A stretch of 64,000 nt of DNA from NCBI GenBank assembly GCA_035560235.1, contig DATMAG010000082.1, positions 61,995 to 125,994 on the forward strand. Reading direction: 5' to 3'. Position 1 is the stretch's first letter, and the number at the start of each line of letters is the position of its first letter. This document shows, in pieces, positions 34,928-44,056 of this stretch. A model generated the notes under the pieces. That model had not been told where the DNA came from. It saw only the letters and a program-made list of their open reading frames with translations, and made no database searches. The position numbers were made by a program, and so were the translations under genes. This DNA is from DASRDU01 sp035560235 (GTDB lineage Bacteria; Acidobacteriota; Blastocatellia; RBC074).

Positions 34928-37177
34928 TCAGTGGCCATTGTACACGACGACACAGTTTTTTCCCTGACTTTTTGCCGCGTAGAGGGCCTGATCAGCGGCT
35001 CTGGTAATCTGTCCGGTTGTGTGCAGGGCGTGGCTGAGGCTGGCCACACCGATGCTGATGGTGAGCGGGCGGCGCACGTTCGGGTTGTCGGGTCCGAATT
35101 CAGTGGCGACCTGAGCGCGCAGGCGTTCGGCCAGGACTGCGGCGGCGGTGACATCCGTTTCCGGCAGAACGATGCAGAACTCCTCGCCGCCGTACCGGGC
35201 CGCCACATCGAAATTGCGCAGTGAACCGCGAATGCATTGCGCGACCGCGCGCAACGCTTCATCGCCCGCCTGATGGCCGAAGCTGTCGTTGTAGGATTTG
35301 AACCAGTCAATATCAATCATCAGCAGCGAGAGCGGATAGTAATAACGCTGCGACCGCTTCAGTTCTTCCGCGAAGCGTTCATCCAGGTAACGGCGGTTGA
35401 CCAGCCCCGTGAGCGGATCGGTAATGGACATCAGCTGAAACCGCTCGGCCTGCTGCCGCAGATAAATCCGATCCAGCGCCGCCGCCGCGTGCGGGACGAT
35501 GCTGCCGAGCCACTTCAGATCAGCCTGGCTGTAACCTGTGCCGGTGAGGTTGAGAACGCCGATGCGCCGCTCGCCGGTCTGAATCGGAAAGCTGATGAAT
35601 GACCGCGCGCGGTCATCAGGGCTGAACCGGTTTCGCACGCGTTCGATGATCCACTGATTCTCTTCGGTCGCGTCCAGCAGGTTGAGATCCGGCACGAGCA
35701 GCGGTTCGCCGCGCTCAAAGACCGCGCCCGCTATTCCTTCGCCCGAACGCAGTCGCTCGGTCTGCACGATTTCATCGCTGAGGCCGAAGCTTTCACGGAA
35801 GATCAGCAGTTGTGACTGCTCATCAAAAGTCAGCAGCGAGGCGCGCTCGGCCCCGAGGACTTCGACCGCCCGGTGCAGCAGTTCCGAGCAGATCTGCGCG
35901 GCTTCCGAAAGCAGCGTGAGGTGGCTGGCGAAATCGTGCAGTTCAGCCCCGGCCTGCGTGCGTTCGCTCAGTTCGCTGCGCAGCCGCGCCATTTCGAGCG
36001 GGACAATGATGTTCTGGCCGAATTCGAGAATCTGACGGCGGTTTTCGACATCCGGGCGAGCATCAAGCACGAGCAGCACACCCTGCAATTCAGCGCCGAT
36101 GAAAAGCGGAAAGGCGCAGCCGATCTCGGCGACAGGCAGTTCCTCGTCATCCACCAGAAAGGCGATTTCATAATCGCTCAGCGCGAGCGCCCTGGGCCGG
36201 GCGTTCTGCGCCTGCAGCCGCGCCAGCAGCGAATCATCAGCGTTGAGGCGGGCATTGATCAGGCGCAGCCGCTGCGGGCCGCTCGCGGCGCAGGCTGCGA
36301 GGCCGTCGCCGCGCCGCATCAGCAGCGCCATCGAGCTGAGGCCGAAACGGGTGCCGACCGTGCGCAGCGCCTCGCGGCAGCCCTGATCGAAGGGGCTGTT
36401 GAAGAAAGCCGCAAGGTTTTTGGCCGTGAACGAAGGGCGCGGATCGAACTTTGCCACGCCCGTCGGAACAGGCTGCGCGGCAGTCGCGGAATCCTTTGCC
36501 TGCCCGTCCGTTTCGCTGATCGCGGGTGGCCTGACGAGCTGCAGCACTGCCGTTTCGTGGTGCTCCGTCGGCTGCTCCGGAGCGGCGAACTGCTCGAAAA
36601 CTTCGCGCGCCCGGCTGAGAATGAACCGGGCGGCATGCAGCAGTTCGGCTTCGTCGGTGAATTTGAGATTGCGGCAGATGGCCGGATCGGCCTTCACCTC
36701 GCTCTGCTGCTCGCGTTCGATGAACTCACGGTAGTCGCGGGCCGAGATGAAAACCCGTCCGCCGATGACAACCGGCGAATCCTGCCCATCTCTGATCGGA
36801 GCCGCAAAACAGTGCAGTCCCGCGTGACAGCGATAGGTGATCGTCTCGCCTGCCCTGAGGGCGCGTTCACGGGCGCGCCCGCAAAACTGGTCGCATTGCC
36901 GGGCCTTGTCGGGACGAGCGAGGAATGATTCGCAGATGCTGGTGTTGTTGTCAGCCTCGCCGATGATCCCGTTGCGCCGCCCGATGGTGACGAGAGCCAG
37001 ATTCGTGCTGCGAGCCAGCGCACGCTGAGTTTCGAGCCACTCTTGCGGAACGTCAGGCAGTTCTGTTTGCAGATTCGTGGTTGTTGGGGCTTCGAGCGGC
37101 ATCATCCTGGTATTGGCGGAGCGCATCATAGCATGAGGCATCAGAGTCAACCATTGATCAGAGGGGCCGACCAGCAA
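34928..37177 (-). CDS. PocR-GAF-GAF-GGDEF diguanylate cyclase
   Basis: Makes cyclic di-GMP from two GTP. Order: PocR-like sensory domain (about 40-195) with clustered cysteines (RQCDQFC, YRCHAGLHC) that may bind a metal or cluster; GAF (about 245-400); second GAF (about 415-570, SLLTFDEQSQLLIF...GEGIAGAVFERGEPLLV); and GGDEF (about 580-745) with the active-site GGEEF and an inhibitory I-site RNFD five residues before it. The enzyme therefore looks active and product-regulated. No membrane segment is seen. The exact start is uncertain; ATGs at 37177 and near 37105 are both possible. Confidence 0.9.
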   Translation of the reverse strand: MLVGPSDQWLTLMPHAMMRSANTRMMPLEAPTTTNLQTELPDVPQEWLETQRALARSTNLALVTIGRRNGIIGEADNNTSICESFLARPDKARQCDQFCGRARERALRAGETITYRCHAGLHCFAAPIRDGQDSPVVIGGRVFISARDYREFIEREQQSEVKADPAICRNLKFTDEAELLHAARFILSRAREVFEQFAAPEQPTEHHETAVLQLVRPPAISETDGQAKDSATAAQPVPTGVAKFDPRPSFTAKNLAAFFNSPFDQGCREALRTVGTRFGLSSMALLMRRGDGLAACAASGPQRLRLINARLNADDSLLARLQAQNARPRALALSDYEIAFLVDDEELPVAEIGCAFPLFIGAELQGVLLVLDARPDVENRRQILEFGQNIIVPLEMARLRSELSERTQAGAELHDFASHLTLLSEAAQICSELLHRAVEVLGAERASLLTFDEQSQLLIFRESFGLSDEIVQTERLRSGEGIAGAVFERGEPLLVPDLNLLDATEENQWIIERVRNRFSPDDRARSFISFPIQTGERRIGVLNLTGTGYSQADLKWLGSIVPHAAAALDRIYLRQQAERFQLMSITDPLTGLVNRRYLDERFAEELKRSQRYYYPLSLLMIDIDWFKSYNDSFGHQAGDEALRAVAQCIRGSLRNFDVAARYGGEEFCIVLPETDVTAAAVLAERLRAQVATEFGPDNPNVRRPLTISIGVASLSHALHTTGQITRAADQALYAAKSQGKNCVVVYNGH

Positions 37178-37929
37178 TGCCCGGAGCAGATTTTTCGGCG
37201 GGGCCGGAACGCTCGATTACAAGGGCGCAGGCGGGAGCCAGGGCCGAACGCGGGAACCAGAGATGCGAGAGAAGGGTGTCAGCAATTGACACCCTTCCCG
37301 CAGCGGGGCTTGCAATCAGACCGGACTGGCGACGGGGCGAACGCTTGAAGTCCGGCCTCGCGCGCGCGACTCGAATGCAAGCCGCCAATCTTTTGATCGC
37401 GAGATGATGGCGTCTGAAGCCTCCGGGGAAAACTCCCGTCCTCTCAACCTCATAAGTCATCAGCCGGTTCGCGATCAAAACTGAGTCAGGCAACGAGGGG
37501 CCAAAACGGGTTGTTCGGCGAAAATCCCTGCCGTGTCTGGCTGCACGGCGCGCAGCGGGCTGCTTGAGAGAGGCCTGTCGGCGCTGTGGCGCTTCCGTAA
37601 TTCTGAAATCCAGTGATCTGCGCGCGCGACTGCTTACCGGCTCTCTTGTCCTCCCTTCTGAAAGTGCCAAAGAGGGCAAAATTCCACAGGAAATCAGAGC
37701 TTTCGGGCACGGCGCACAGCCCCGCCGCGTTCGCACGCCGGTCGTCTGCCGCTGCGTCAGTGGTCGTCCCGGCAGCCCGAAATCAGCCTTCAGGACATCA
37801 GCTTGAGTCAGCCGCGAGCGCCGTGTTAGGATGCCCGCCTGTTTAGACACCACATCTGAAAATCCATTTGAAAACCCCTGTGTTATTGATGCTTGTTTAC
37901 GCCCGGAGCCTGCCGGGCAGCGCTTTTCG
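37178..37929. other. Long intergenic region upstream of lptD
   Basis: About 750 bp with open frames on both strands but none with family-like composition or a ribosome-binding site, so I call no gene. A perfect 10-bp hairpin AAGGGTGTCA/TGACACCCTT (37272-37296, 5-base loop) is the only clear structure; it is not followed by a T run. No promoter is convincing. Confidence 0.5.
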
Positions 37930-40392
37930 ATGCATTATTCACGGAGCCTGATTCATTCCCTGCTGCTGATTCTGACCTGTGTCGCCGGAGTCTTCGCACA
38001 GCAGCCGCAACAGACTGAACGCAAGGTCGAAAATCCAATCGGCGTGGCTGAAGAGGAAAAGAAAGCGCTGCGCAAGCTCCCTTCCTCAATCACCGTCACT
38101 GTCCAGACACAGCCCGGACAGGCGGATGAAGTCACCTTTCTTTCTGAACGACAGGAAATTCAGGGCGACACGACGATCCTTTCCGGCAATGTCGAAGTCA
38201 GCGGCATGGGCCTGCTGCTGAAGGCCGACCGGCTGACGCACAACAAAGTCACCGAGGACGTCCTGGCTGAAGGCAATGTTTACTTCGAGCAGGAAGGCCA
38301 GAAGTTGACCGGCGAACGCCTGGAATTCAACCTGCGGACGCGGCGGGGTTCAATCTACACGGCAAGAGGACTCACCAACCGCACGCCGGACGGCACGACG
38401 CTGATCATCAAAGCCGTGCGCGTGGACAAGACCGGACTTGACACATACCTGCTCGATCGCGCGCTGCTGACGGCCTGCGAGGAGCCGAATCCGAAATGGA
38501 GCTTTACGGCGAGCCGCGCGCGCATCCGGCTGGATGATCGCGCCGCGCTCTACAATCCGGTCTTTCGCATCAAGGGCTTTCCGATTTTGTACCTGCCCTA
38601 CATTTCGCTCTCGACCAGCAAGAAGGATCGCTCATCCGGCTTTCTGCTGCCCTCGTCAGGGTCGTCGAACATCAAGGGCCGCACGGTTCACCTCGCTTAC
38701 TATCAGACACTGGGGCGCAGCGCCGACATTCTGGTGCGCACGGATGTTTTCACCAAACGCGGTCTTGGCTTCGGCTTTGATTTTCGGGCGAAGCCTGATG
38801 AAAACTCGCGCATTGCCATTGGTTCGTTCATCGTTCTTGACCGGCTGCTTGGCCCGAAGAAGGATCAGAATGGCAATCCCCTGCCCGATCAGGGCGGCAG
38901 CAGCTTTTATGCCGATGCCGTGCAGTATTTCAAAAACGGCTTTGTCGCAGTGGCCGATGTGAATATCACTTCGAGCTTCGCCTTCCGCCAGGTCTTTGCT
39001 GAAAATGTACTCCAGGCGATTTCGCCCGAAGAGCGTTCGCTGTTCTATCTCAATCGCAACTGGAAATCCTACAGCTTCAATTTCTCGCTGAACGAACAAA
39101 GCACTTTCATTGCCGATCAGATCATCAAGACGCGGCAGTTGCCGAGCTTTGAATTTTCCAAACGCAGTTCGCAGATTTCAGAAAAATTCCCGGTCTATTT
39201 TTCCTTCGACGCCTCGCTTGAAGGCGTGCGCCGACTTGAAACGCGCGGCGATCAGTCGCTGCTGCGTTCGCCGTCCATCGTGCAGCGGCTTGATTTTGCG
39301 CCGCGCATCACGCTGCCGCTGCGTTCATTTGCCGGAGGCTTTACGCTGACGCCGAGCCTTGGCCTGCGCTCAACGTTTTACAGCAACAGCATTGATCCGG
39401 TCGGGCGCGTATTCACGGGCGATAATCTGTTTCGCCATTACGCCGATGTCGAACTCGACTTTCGCCCGCCTGCCCTGGCCAGAATCTTCAGGCATAAGGA
39501 TAGCTCGCCCTGGTTCAAGCACGTCATCGAACCTTATGTCGTTTATCGCCGCATCGCGGGCATTGATGAATATGACCGCACGCCGCTGATTGACGAACGC
39601 GATGCCGTGGTCAGCACCAATGAAATTGAATACGGCATAGACAATCGCTTCTTTGTGCGGCGTCCGAGCGGCGCTGATGGACAGTCAAAACAGGCTTACG
39701 AAATCCTGAGTGTGTCGCTCGCGCAGAAATATTTCTTCGATCCGACCTTTGGGGGCGCGCTGAAGGATTGCGGCGCTGACAGTCTGCCCGGCTGTCAGCG
39801 GCAGCAGTTCTTTCCGATCAACACGCTGTCCGGCTTCGCCTTTGGCGGCATTCAGCGCAATCTTTCGCCCGTCAACCTGCGCGCCCGCGTGCGACCGACG
39901 CAGGTCACCTTTGCCGATGTCCGGCTTGATTTCGACACGCGCTACAGCAGCCTGCGCAATCTGGTCGTGTCCGGCGGTTATTCAAAAGGCATCTTTTCGC
40001 TGAGCCATTCGTGGTATTTCACGCGCCTGATTGCGGTTGATCAGTTTCGCATTGAGGACAAGCAGCGCTTCGATCCATCAACCTATCCGGGCAATCAGCT
40101 CGACATTTCCACCTTTCTGGGCAATCCGGCCAAAGGGCCTTATGGCGGCGTGACGGTGGCTTACGACTTCCGCGACAAAGACATCAAAGGCGTCGCGCGC
40201 GATCAGCGGCTGATCTATCTGACCTCAACGGCAGGCTGGGCGTGGGACTGCTGCAGCTTTCAGATTCAGAACATCGCCTTCAAGGCCGGACTGCGCAACG
40301 AAAACCGCATCCTGTTTGCCTTCACGCTGAAAGGCATCGGCACTTTCGGCACTGAAAACATCGGGCAGCGGCGACGGCGTTTCGGTTTCTGA
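37930..40392 (+). CDS. lptD: LPS-assembly outer-membrane protein LptD
   Basis: An outer-membrane barrel that inserts lipopolysaccharide at the cell surface. The start at 37930 gives an immediate signal peptide (SLLLILTCVAGVFAQ) and an 820-residue protein. The N-terminal OstA/LptA-like jellyroll (about 60-180, LSGNVEVSGMGLLLKADRL, AEGNVYFEQEGQKLTGERL) precedes the LptD barrel domain (FPILYLPYISLSTSKKDRSSGFLLPS). It implies a diderm envelope with LPS. No lptE is adjacent. Confidence 0.9.
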   Translation: MHYSRSLIHSLLLILTCVAGVFAQQPQQTERKVENPIGVAEEEKKALRKLPSSITVTVQTQPGQADEVTFLSERQEIQGDTTILSGNVEVSGMGLLLKADRLTHNKVTEDVLAEGNVYFEQEGQKLTGERLEFNLRTRRGSIYTARGLTNRTPDGTTLIIKAVRVDKTGLDTYLLDRALLTACEEPNPKWSFTASRARIRLDDRAALYNPVFRIKGFPILYLPYISLSTSKKDRSSGFLLPSSGSSNIKGRTVHLAYYQTLGRSADILVRTDVFTKRGLGFGFDFRAKPDENSRIAIGSFIVLDRLLGPKKDQNGNPLPDQGGSSFYADAVQYFKNGFVAVADVNITSSFAFRQVFAENVLQAISPEERSLFYLNRNWKSYSFNFSLNEQSTFIADQIIKTRQLPSFEFSKRSSQISEKFPVYFSFDASLEGVRRLETRGDQSLLRSPSIVQRLDFAPRITLPLRSFAGGFTLTPSLGLRSTFYSNSIDPVGRVFTGDNLFRHYADVELDFRPPALARIFRHKDSSPWFKHVIEPYVVYRRIAGIDEYDRTPLIDERDAVVSTNEIEYGIDNRFFVRRPSGADGQSKQAYEILSVSLAQKYFFDPTFGGALKDCGADSLPGCQRQQFFPINTLSGFAFGGIQRNLSPVNLRARVRPTQVTFADVRLDFDTRYSSLRNLVVSGGYSKGIFSLSHSWYFTRLIAVDQFRIEDKQRFDPSTYPGNQLDISTFLGNPAKGPYGGVTVAYDFRDKDIKGVARDQRLIYLTSTAGWAWDCCSFQIQNIAFKAGLRNENRILFAFTLKGIGTFGTENIGQRRRRFGF

Positions 40393-40458
40393 TCGTTCTG
40401 ACTCGCGTTCCTGTTTCTTCCGACTTCTTTACTCACCACTCAACCGGAGGTGTGACCG

Positions 40459-42201
40459 ATGTTCCGTCTGTTCATCGTGACCCTGTCTGTGATCGCTCTC
40501 TCCGCGCTCGGACTGCGCGCTTACATTTCCCTTTCACCTGCCCCGAAAGCTGAACTCAAAGTCGGAGTCTCGGCGCTCACACTGACGCCGTTCGGCCCGC
40601 ATCCCGACTGGGACGGCACGATTACTGAATCAGGCGTGTGGGGCGAGAAATTCACCGACACCAATAAAAACGGCCACTGGGACAATGGCGAACCGTTTGA
40701 GGATGACCCCGGCAACACGGCGCTCGATCCCTCTTCCAAAGACAAATACGATGGCATCTATCTGGCCGGGTTCGGTGACAAGCGCCTCGCGACCGCCAGG
40801 CACGATGACTACTGGGCGCGCACGCTGGTGCTTGATTACGGGCAGACGCGCATCGCCGTCGTCGCCCTTGATTTCATCGGCTATTACTCCGACGCGGGTT
40901 ATTACGGCATCAGTCAGATTCAGAAGCTGCTTGATCCGAAACTCGGCATTCAGGAAATTCTCGTCGCCAGCACGCACAACCACGAAGGCCCGGACACCAT
41001 CGGCGCGTGGGGCAACGGCTTTATGAAGGACGGCAAGTATCCGAAGTACCTGCGCTTCACTGACCGGCAGATTGCCAAAAGCATCGCGCTTGCCGCCGCA
41101 AATCTTCAGCCCGCGAAAGTGAAACTCGGCGTGACCGATCCGCAGCAATCACCGTCAATCGCCGGGATGCAGACGCGCACCACCGGTCGCCCGCCGAAAT
41201 TCTTTGACGAGGAACTGCGCGTGATGCAGTTCACCGGCACGTCAGGCAGCAGTAAAAACAGGGTCATCGCCACGCTCATCAACTGGAACACGCATCCCGA
41301 ATCAATGGAAGACAGGAACACCGTGATGACTTCGGACTTCCCGCACGCCATCCGCGAAACCATCGAAAAGAAATACGGCGGCACGGCGATTTACATCAAC
41401 GGAGCCATCGGCGCGGCTGAAATCATCGGTGACACGAACAACAAAAATCACGACCGCATCAGATTCGACGGCAAAGATTATCCACTGAACGAAAAGAACA
41501 ATCGCCCGGCCTTCACCTTCGAGCGCACCGAAGCCATTGGCCGCGACGTGGCCAGAGCCGCCATCGAAGCCATCGAAAAAGGTGAATGGAGCAGAACAAA
41601 TGATCTGGAAGTAAGGAAGGCCGATCTGAAACTTCCGATGGATAATCAGGGCTATCTGCTTCTGCTCAGACTTGGCGTGCTTGACACGTCAAAGCTGCCT
41701 GAGGACGGTTCGATGCCGCAGATCAGAACCACGATTTACGCCATCAATCTTGGCGATGCGCAGATTGTCACCACACCTGGCGAACTCTTTCCCGAACTTT
41801 TTTACGGCGTGGCAAAACATCGCCGCAGCGACTGCCCGCAGGCCGACACTGGCGCGCCCGCCGAGCCGTCAATCCGCGACGCGATGACCAGGAAGTATCG
41901 TTTTATGTTCGGCCTCTGCCCTGACGAGATGGGCTACATCGTGCCGCGCTACGACTGGCGGCGCGAGCCTGTTGATCTGAGCAATCCGCAGATTCGCCAG
42001 TCAATTGATCCCTGCAAGGCGCAGGGCGTGCCGAACCACTATCACGAAACCAACTCCGCGAGTTCGCAACTCGCCCCGGCTTCAACCTGCGTGGCCGTGG
42101 CGCTGCTCACCGGCAAAGTCCCGTCAGATGCGGCCTGCAAGGGCGTCGAACAGTATTCGGATTTCGTGCGCGCGCTCGGCCAGTCATCCAGAACAAACTG
42201 A
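40459..42201 (+). CDS. Neutral/alkaline ceramidase-superfamily hydrolase with an EF-hand-like loop
   Basis: A 580-residue secreted or membrane-anchored enzyme (N-terminal hydrophobic segment 3-22). The motif THNHEGPDT and the segment LVLDYGQTRIAVVALDFIGY resemble the zinc region of the neutral/alkaline ceramidase superfamily, which cleaves the amide of ceramides. An insert DTNKNGHWDNGEPFED near residue 73 looks like a dockerin/EF-hand calcium loop. The true substrate is unknown. GGAGG precedes the ATG. Its TGA overlaps the next ATG (TGATG). Confidence 0.82.
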   Translation: MFRLFIVTLSVIALSALGLRAYISLSPAPKAELKVGVSALTLTPFGPHPDWDGTITESGVWGEKFTDTNKNGHWDNGEPFEDDPGNTALDPSSKDKYDGIYLAGFGDKRLATARHDDYWARTLVLDYGQTRIAVVALDFIGYYSDAGYYGISQIQKLLDPKLGIQEILVASTHNHEGPDTIGAWGNGFMKDGKYPKYLRFTDRQIAKSIALAAANLQPAKVKLGVTDPQQSPSIAGMQTRTTGRPPKFFDEELRVMQFTGTSGSSKNRVIATLINWNTHPESMEDRNTVMTSDFPHAIRETIEKKYGGTAIYINGAIGAAEIIGDTNNKNHDRIRFDGKDYPLNEKNNRPAFTFERTEAIGRDVARAAIEAIEKGEWSRTNDLEVRKADLKLPMDNQGYLLLLRLGVLDTSKLPEDGSMPQIRTTIYAINLGDAQIVTTPGELFPELFYGVAKHRRSDCPQADTGAPAEPSIRDAMTRKYRFMFGLCPDEMGYIVPRYDWRREPVDLSNPQIRQSIDPCKAQGVPNHYHETNSASSQLAPASTCVAVALLTGKVPSDAACKGVEQYSDFVRALGQSSRTN

Positions 42202-43142
42202 TGAGACAGGATGCCAAACCATACAACTCAGCCTTCAAGGATCTGACTGAACAGGATCCTGAAGCGCTGTTGCAACTGATCGGCGCACTGCCGCCTGGCG
42301 CAACGGTCAGACTGCTGCCGCGCGAAGTTTCAGTTCAGGCGCTGCTGCCCGATCAGCCCTTTGAAATCACTCACGCCGACGGGCAGCATCTGGCGCACGT
42401 CGAAGCGCAGACCCGCTATGAACCTGATATTCCCTCGCGCATCGCTGATTACAATGTCTATCTGTGGGTCAGATACCGGCTGCCGGTTTACAGCTATGTG
42501 CTGGTGCTGACGCCGCGCGGCCTGCCCGATGAACCGCCTGTTTCACTGGCCATTGAAGCAGGCTGGCTGCGCCTGATAGTCAGCTATCAGATTGTCCGGC
42601 TGTGGGAGCTTGATGCTGAGGCAGCGCTGAACTCAGGCCGCGAAAATCTGCTGCCCTTTGTTCCGCTCATGCGCGGCGGTCTGGCTGAACTCGAAAAAGG
42701 CGCACAGGCGCTGAGGCAGGTTGAGAGCGAAACGCGCCGCCGCGAACTGGCGCTGCATTTTGTGATGCTCGGCGGCCTGCGCTACAATCGCGAGCAGATA
42801 TTCGATGTGCTGGAGAGAATGACCATGATCCCACTCGAACAACTGAAGGAATCAAGCGTCTATCAGTTCTTCGCTGAAGAAGAGCGCAAAAAAGGAATCG
42901 CGCAGGGACTGGAGCAGGGACTGGAAGAAGGCCTGGAACAGGGACGGCTGGAAGGCATGATTGCGGCAGCCGCAGATTTACTGCGACGGCTGGCAGCGAG
43001 GCGTTTTCCCGGTTTTGAATTCGGGCCTGAACTGGAACAGATTCGCAATCCTGAGACACTCGAACAGCTTTGTCTGGAACTCGATGAACTGCCGGATGCC
43101 GAAGCCCTGCGTCAGCGTCTGACTGAACTGGTGAAAGAGTAA
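42201..43142 (+). CDS. Rpn-family PD-(D/E)XK nuclease-like protein
   Basis: A 313-residue protein of the Rpn/YhgA-like recombination-promoting nuclease group. The nuclease-like core is HLAHVEAQTRYEPDIPSRIADYNVY (the E-x-Q part of PD-(D/E)XK at about residues 69-71). The C-terminal GIAQGLEQGLEEGLEQG repeat coil is typical of this group. These proteins promote RecA-independent recombination and are common in accessory DNA. The start overlaps the upstream stop (TGATG), suggesting coupling to a functionally unrelated hydrolase gene. Confidence 0.8.
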   Translation: MRQDAKPYNSAFKDLTEQDPEALLQLIGALPPGATVRLLPREVSVQALLPDQPFEITHADGQHLAHVEAQTRYEPDIPSRIADYNVYLWVRYRLPVYSYVLVLTPRGLPDEPPVSLAIEAGWLRLIVSYQIVRLWELDAEAALNSGRENLLPFVPLMRGGLAELEKGAQALRQVESETRRRELALHFVMLGGLRYNREQIFDVLERMTMIPLEQLKESSVYQFFAEEERKKGIAQGLEQGLEEGLEQGRLEGMIAAAADLLRRLAARRFPGFEFGPELEQIRNPETLEQLCLELDELPDAEALRQRLTELVKE

Positions 43143-43200
43143 ACACCGGTTGTCTGGTCAGAACGTGACAGGCATTACAGCCCTTTCGCTCGTCGGGAGC

Positions 43201-43827
43201 CTATCGCCGCGCTCCAGGCTGCACCCCCATCGCAATCAGTTCATCGCGCAACTGCGCTCCTGACCTGAAGTGAATCACCTGAAAGCCCAGTTCGCGGGCG
43301 GCTGCCGCGTTGACGGCTGAATCATCAATGTAAATGCACTCGCTGGCGGTTCTGCCGATTCGGTTGAGCAGCAGTTCAAAGATGCGCCGGTCGGGTTTGA
43401 TCATCTTCACCGTGCCTGAAATCAGAATCTCCTCGAACCAGTCGAAGAATTCAAACATCGGGCGCGCCAGCGGAAATGTTTCAGCCGACCAGTTGCTGAG
43501 CGCGTAGAGCGGATAACCGGCCTCTTTCAATTCGCGCATCACCTGCACGGTTGGTTCAATCGCGCCGCCGATCATCTCAGGCCACCGCTGCCAGAAGGCT
43601 CTGATCATTTCTTCGTGCGCGGAATGCTCACGCACCAGCAGTTCAACCGCTTCAGCAAAGCTGCGGCCTGCGTCCTGCTGTTCGTTCCAGTACGGTGTGC
43701 AGATTTCACTCAGAAATCTTTCCATTTCGGCTTCATCAGCAAACAGCCTGCGGTACAGATGGCGCGGATTCCAGTCAATCAGCACGCCGCCGAGATCAAA
43801 GACAATTACCGGTTTCGATTCGCTCAT
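43201..43827 (-). CDS. HAD-superfamily phosphatase, subfamily IA (YihX-like)
   Basis: A 208-residue cytoplasmic phosphatase of the HAD-IA variant 3 type: motif I VIVFDLGGVLIDW (Asp11; the second Asp replaced by Gly, as usual in this branch), motif II ALSNWS, motif III Lys near SGTVKMIKPD, and motif IV IYIDDSAVN. Substrate unknown; YihX relatives act on sugar phosphates. It is divergent from lysS. Confidence 0.88.
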   Translation of the reverse strand: MSESKPVIVFDLGGVLIDWNPRHLYRRLFADEAEMERFLSEICTPYWNEQQDAGRSFAEAVELLVREHSAHEEMIRAFWQRWPEMIGGAIEPTVQVMRELKEAGYPLYALSNWSAETFPLARPMFEFFDWFEEILISGTVKMIKPDRRIFELLLNRIGRTASECIYIDDSAVNAAAARELGFQVIHFRSGAQLRDELIAMGVQPGARR

Positions 43828-43994
43828 TCGTTTCTCCCTGAATCAGTGCTGTCCTGCCCCTCCGACTGACGGGGAAGCGGCAGGTGAACCGACAGCATCA
43901 CATCGCTGCCCGCAATTGATCAAGCTGCCGGAGCAGTCGCGCGAATGAGGACGGCCTGGTGCACAAGCGTTTCGCAGCCGCTCAGAAAGGCGCG

Positions 43995-44024
43995 TTGACA
44001 CTGCTCGACGGGCGTTCCTATAAT
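43995..44024 (+). promoter_or_regulatory. Consensus sigma-70 promoter for lysS
   Basis: TTGACA (43995-44000) and TATAAT (44019-44024), both perfect, with an 18-bp spacer. The start site is expected about 25-30 nt before the lysS ATG. Confidence 0.8.
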
Positions 44025-44056
44025 CGCTGGCTACTGATTCCGCAGACAATCACGAC

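Noticed and set aside
35873..36928. A 351-codon frame antisense to the diguanylate cyclase
   Set aside because: The sense protein has complete PocR, GAF and GGDEF motifs here.
37158..37853. A 231-codon minus-strand frame in the gap before lptD
   Set aside because: Arg/Ala/Pro-rich without motifs, no ribosome-binding site, and it overlaps the starts of both flanking genes.
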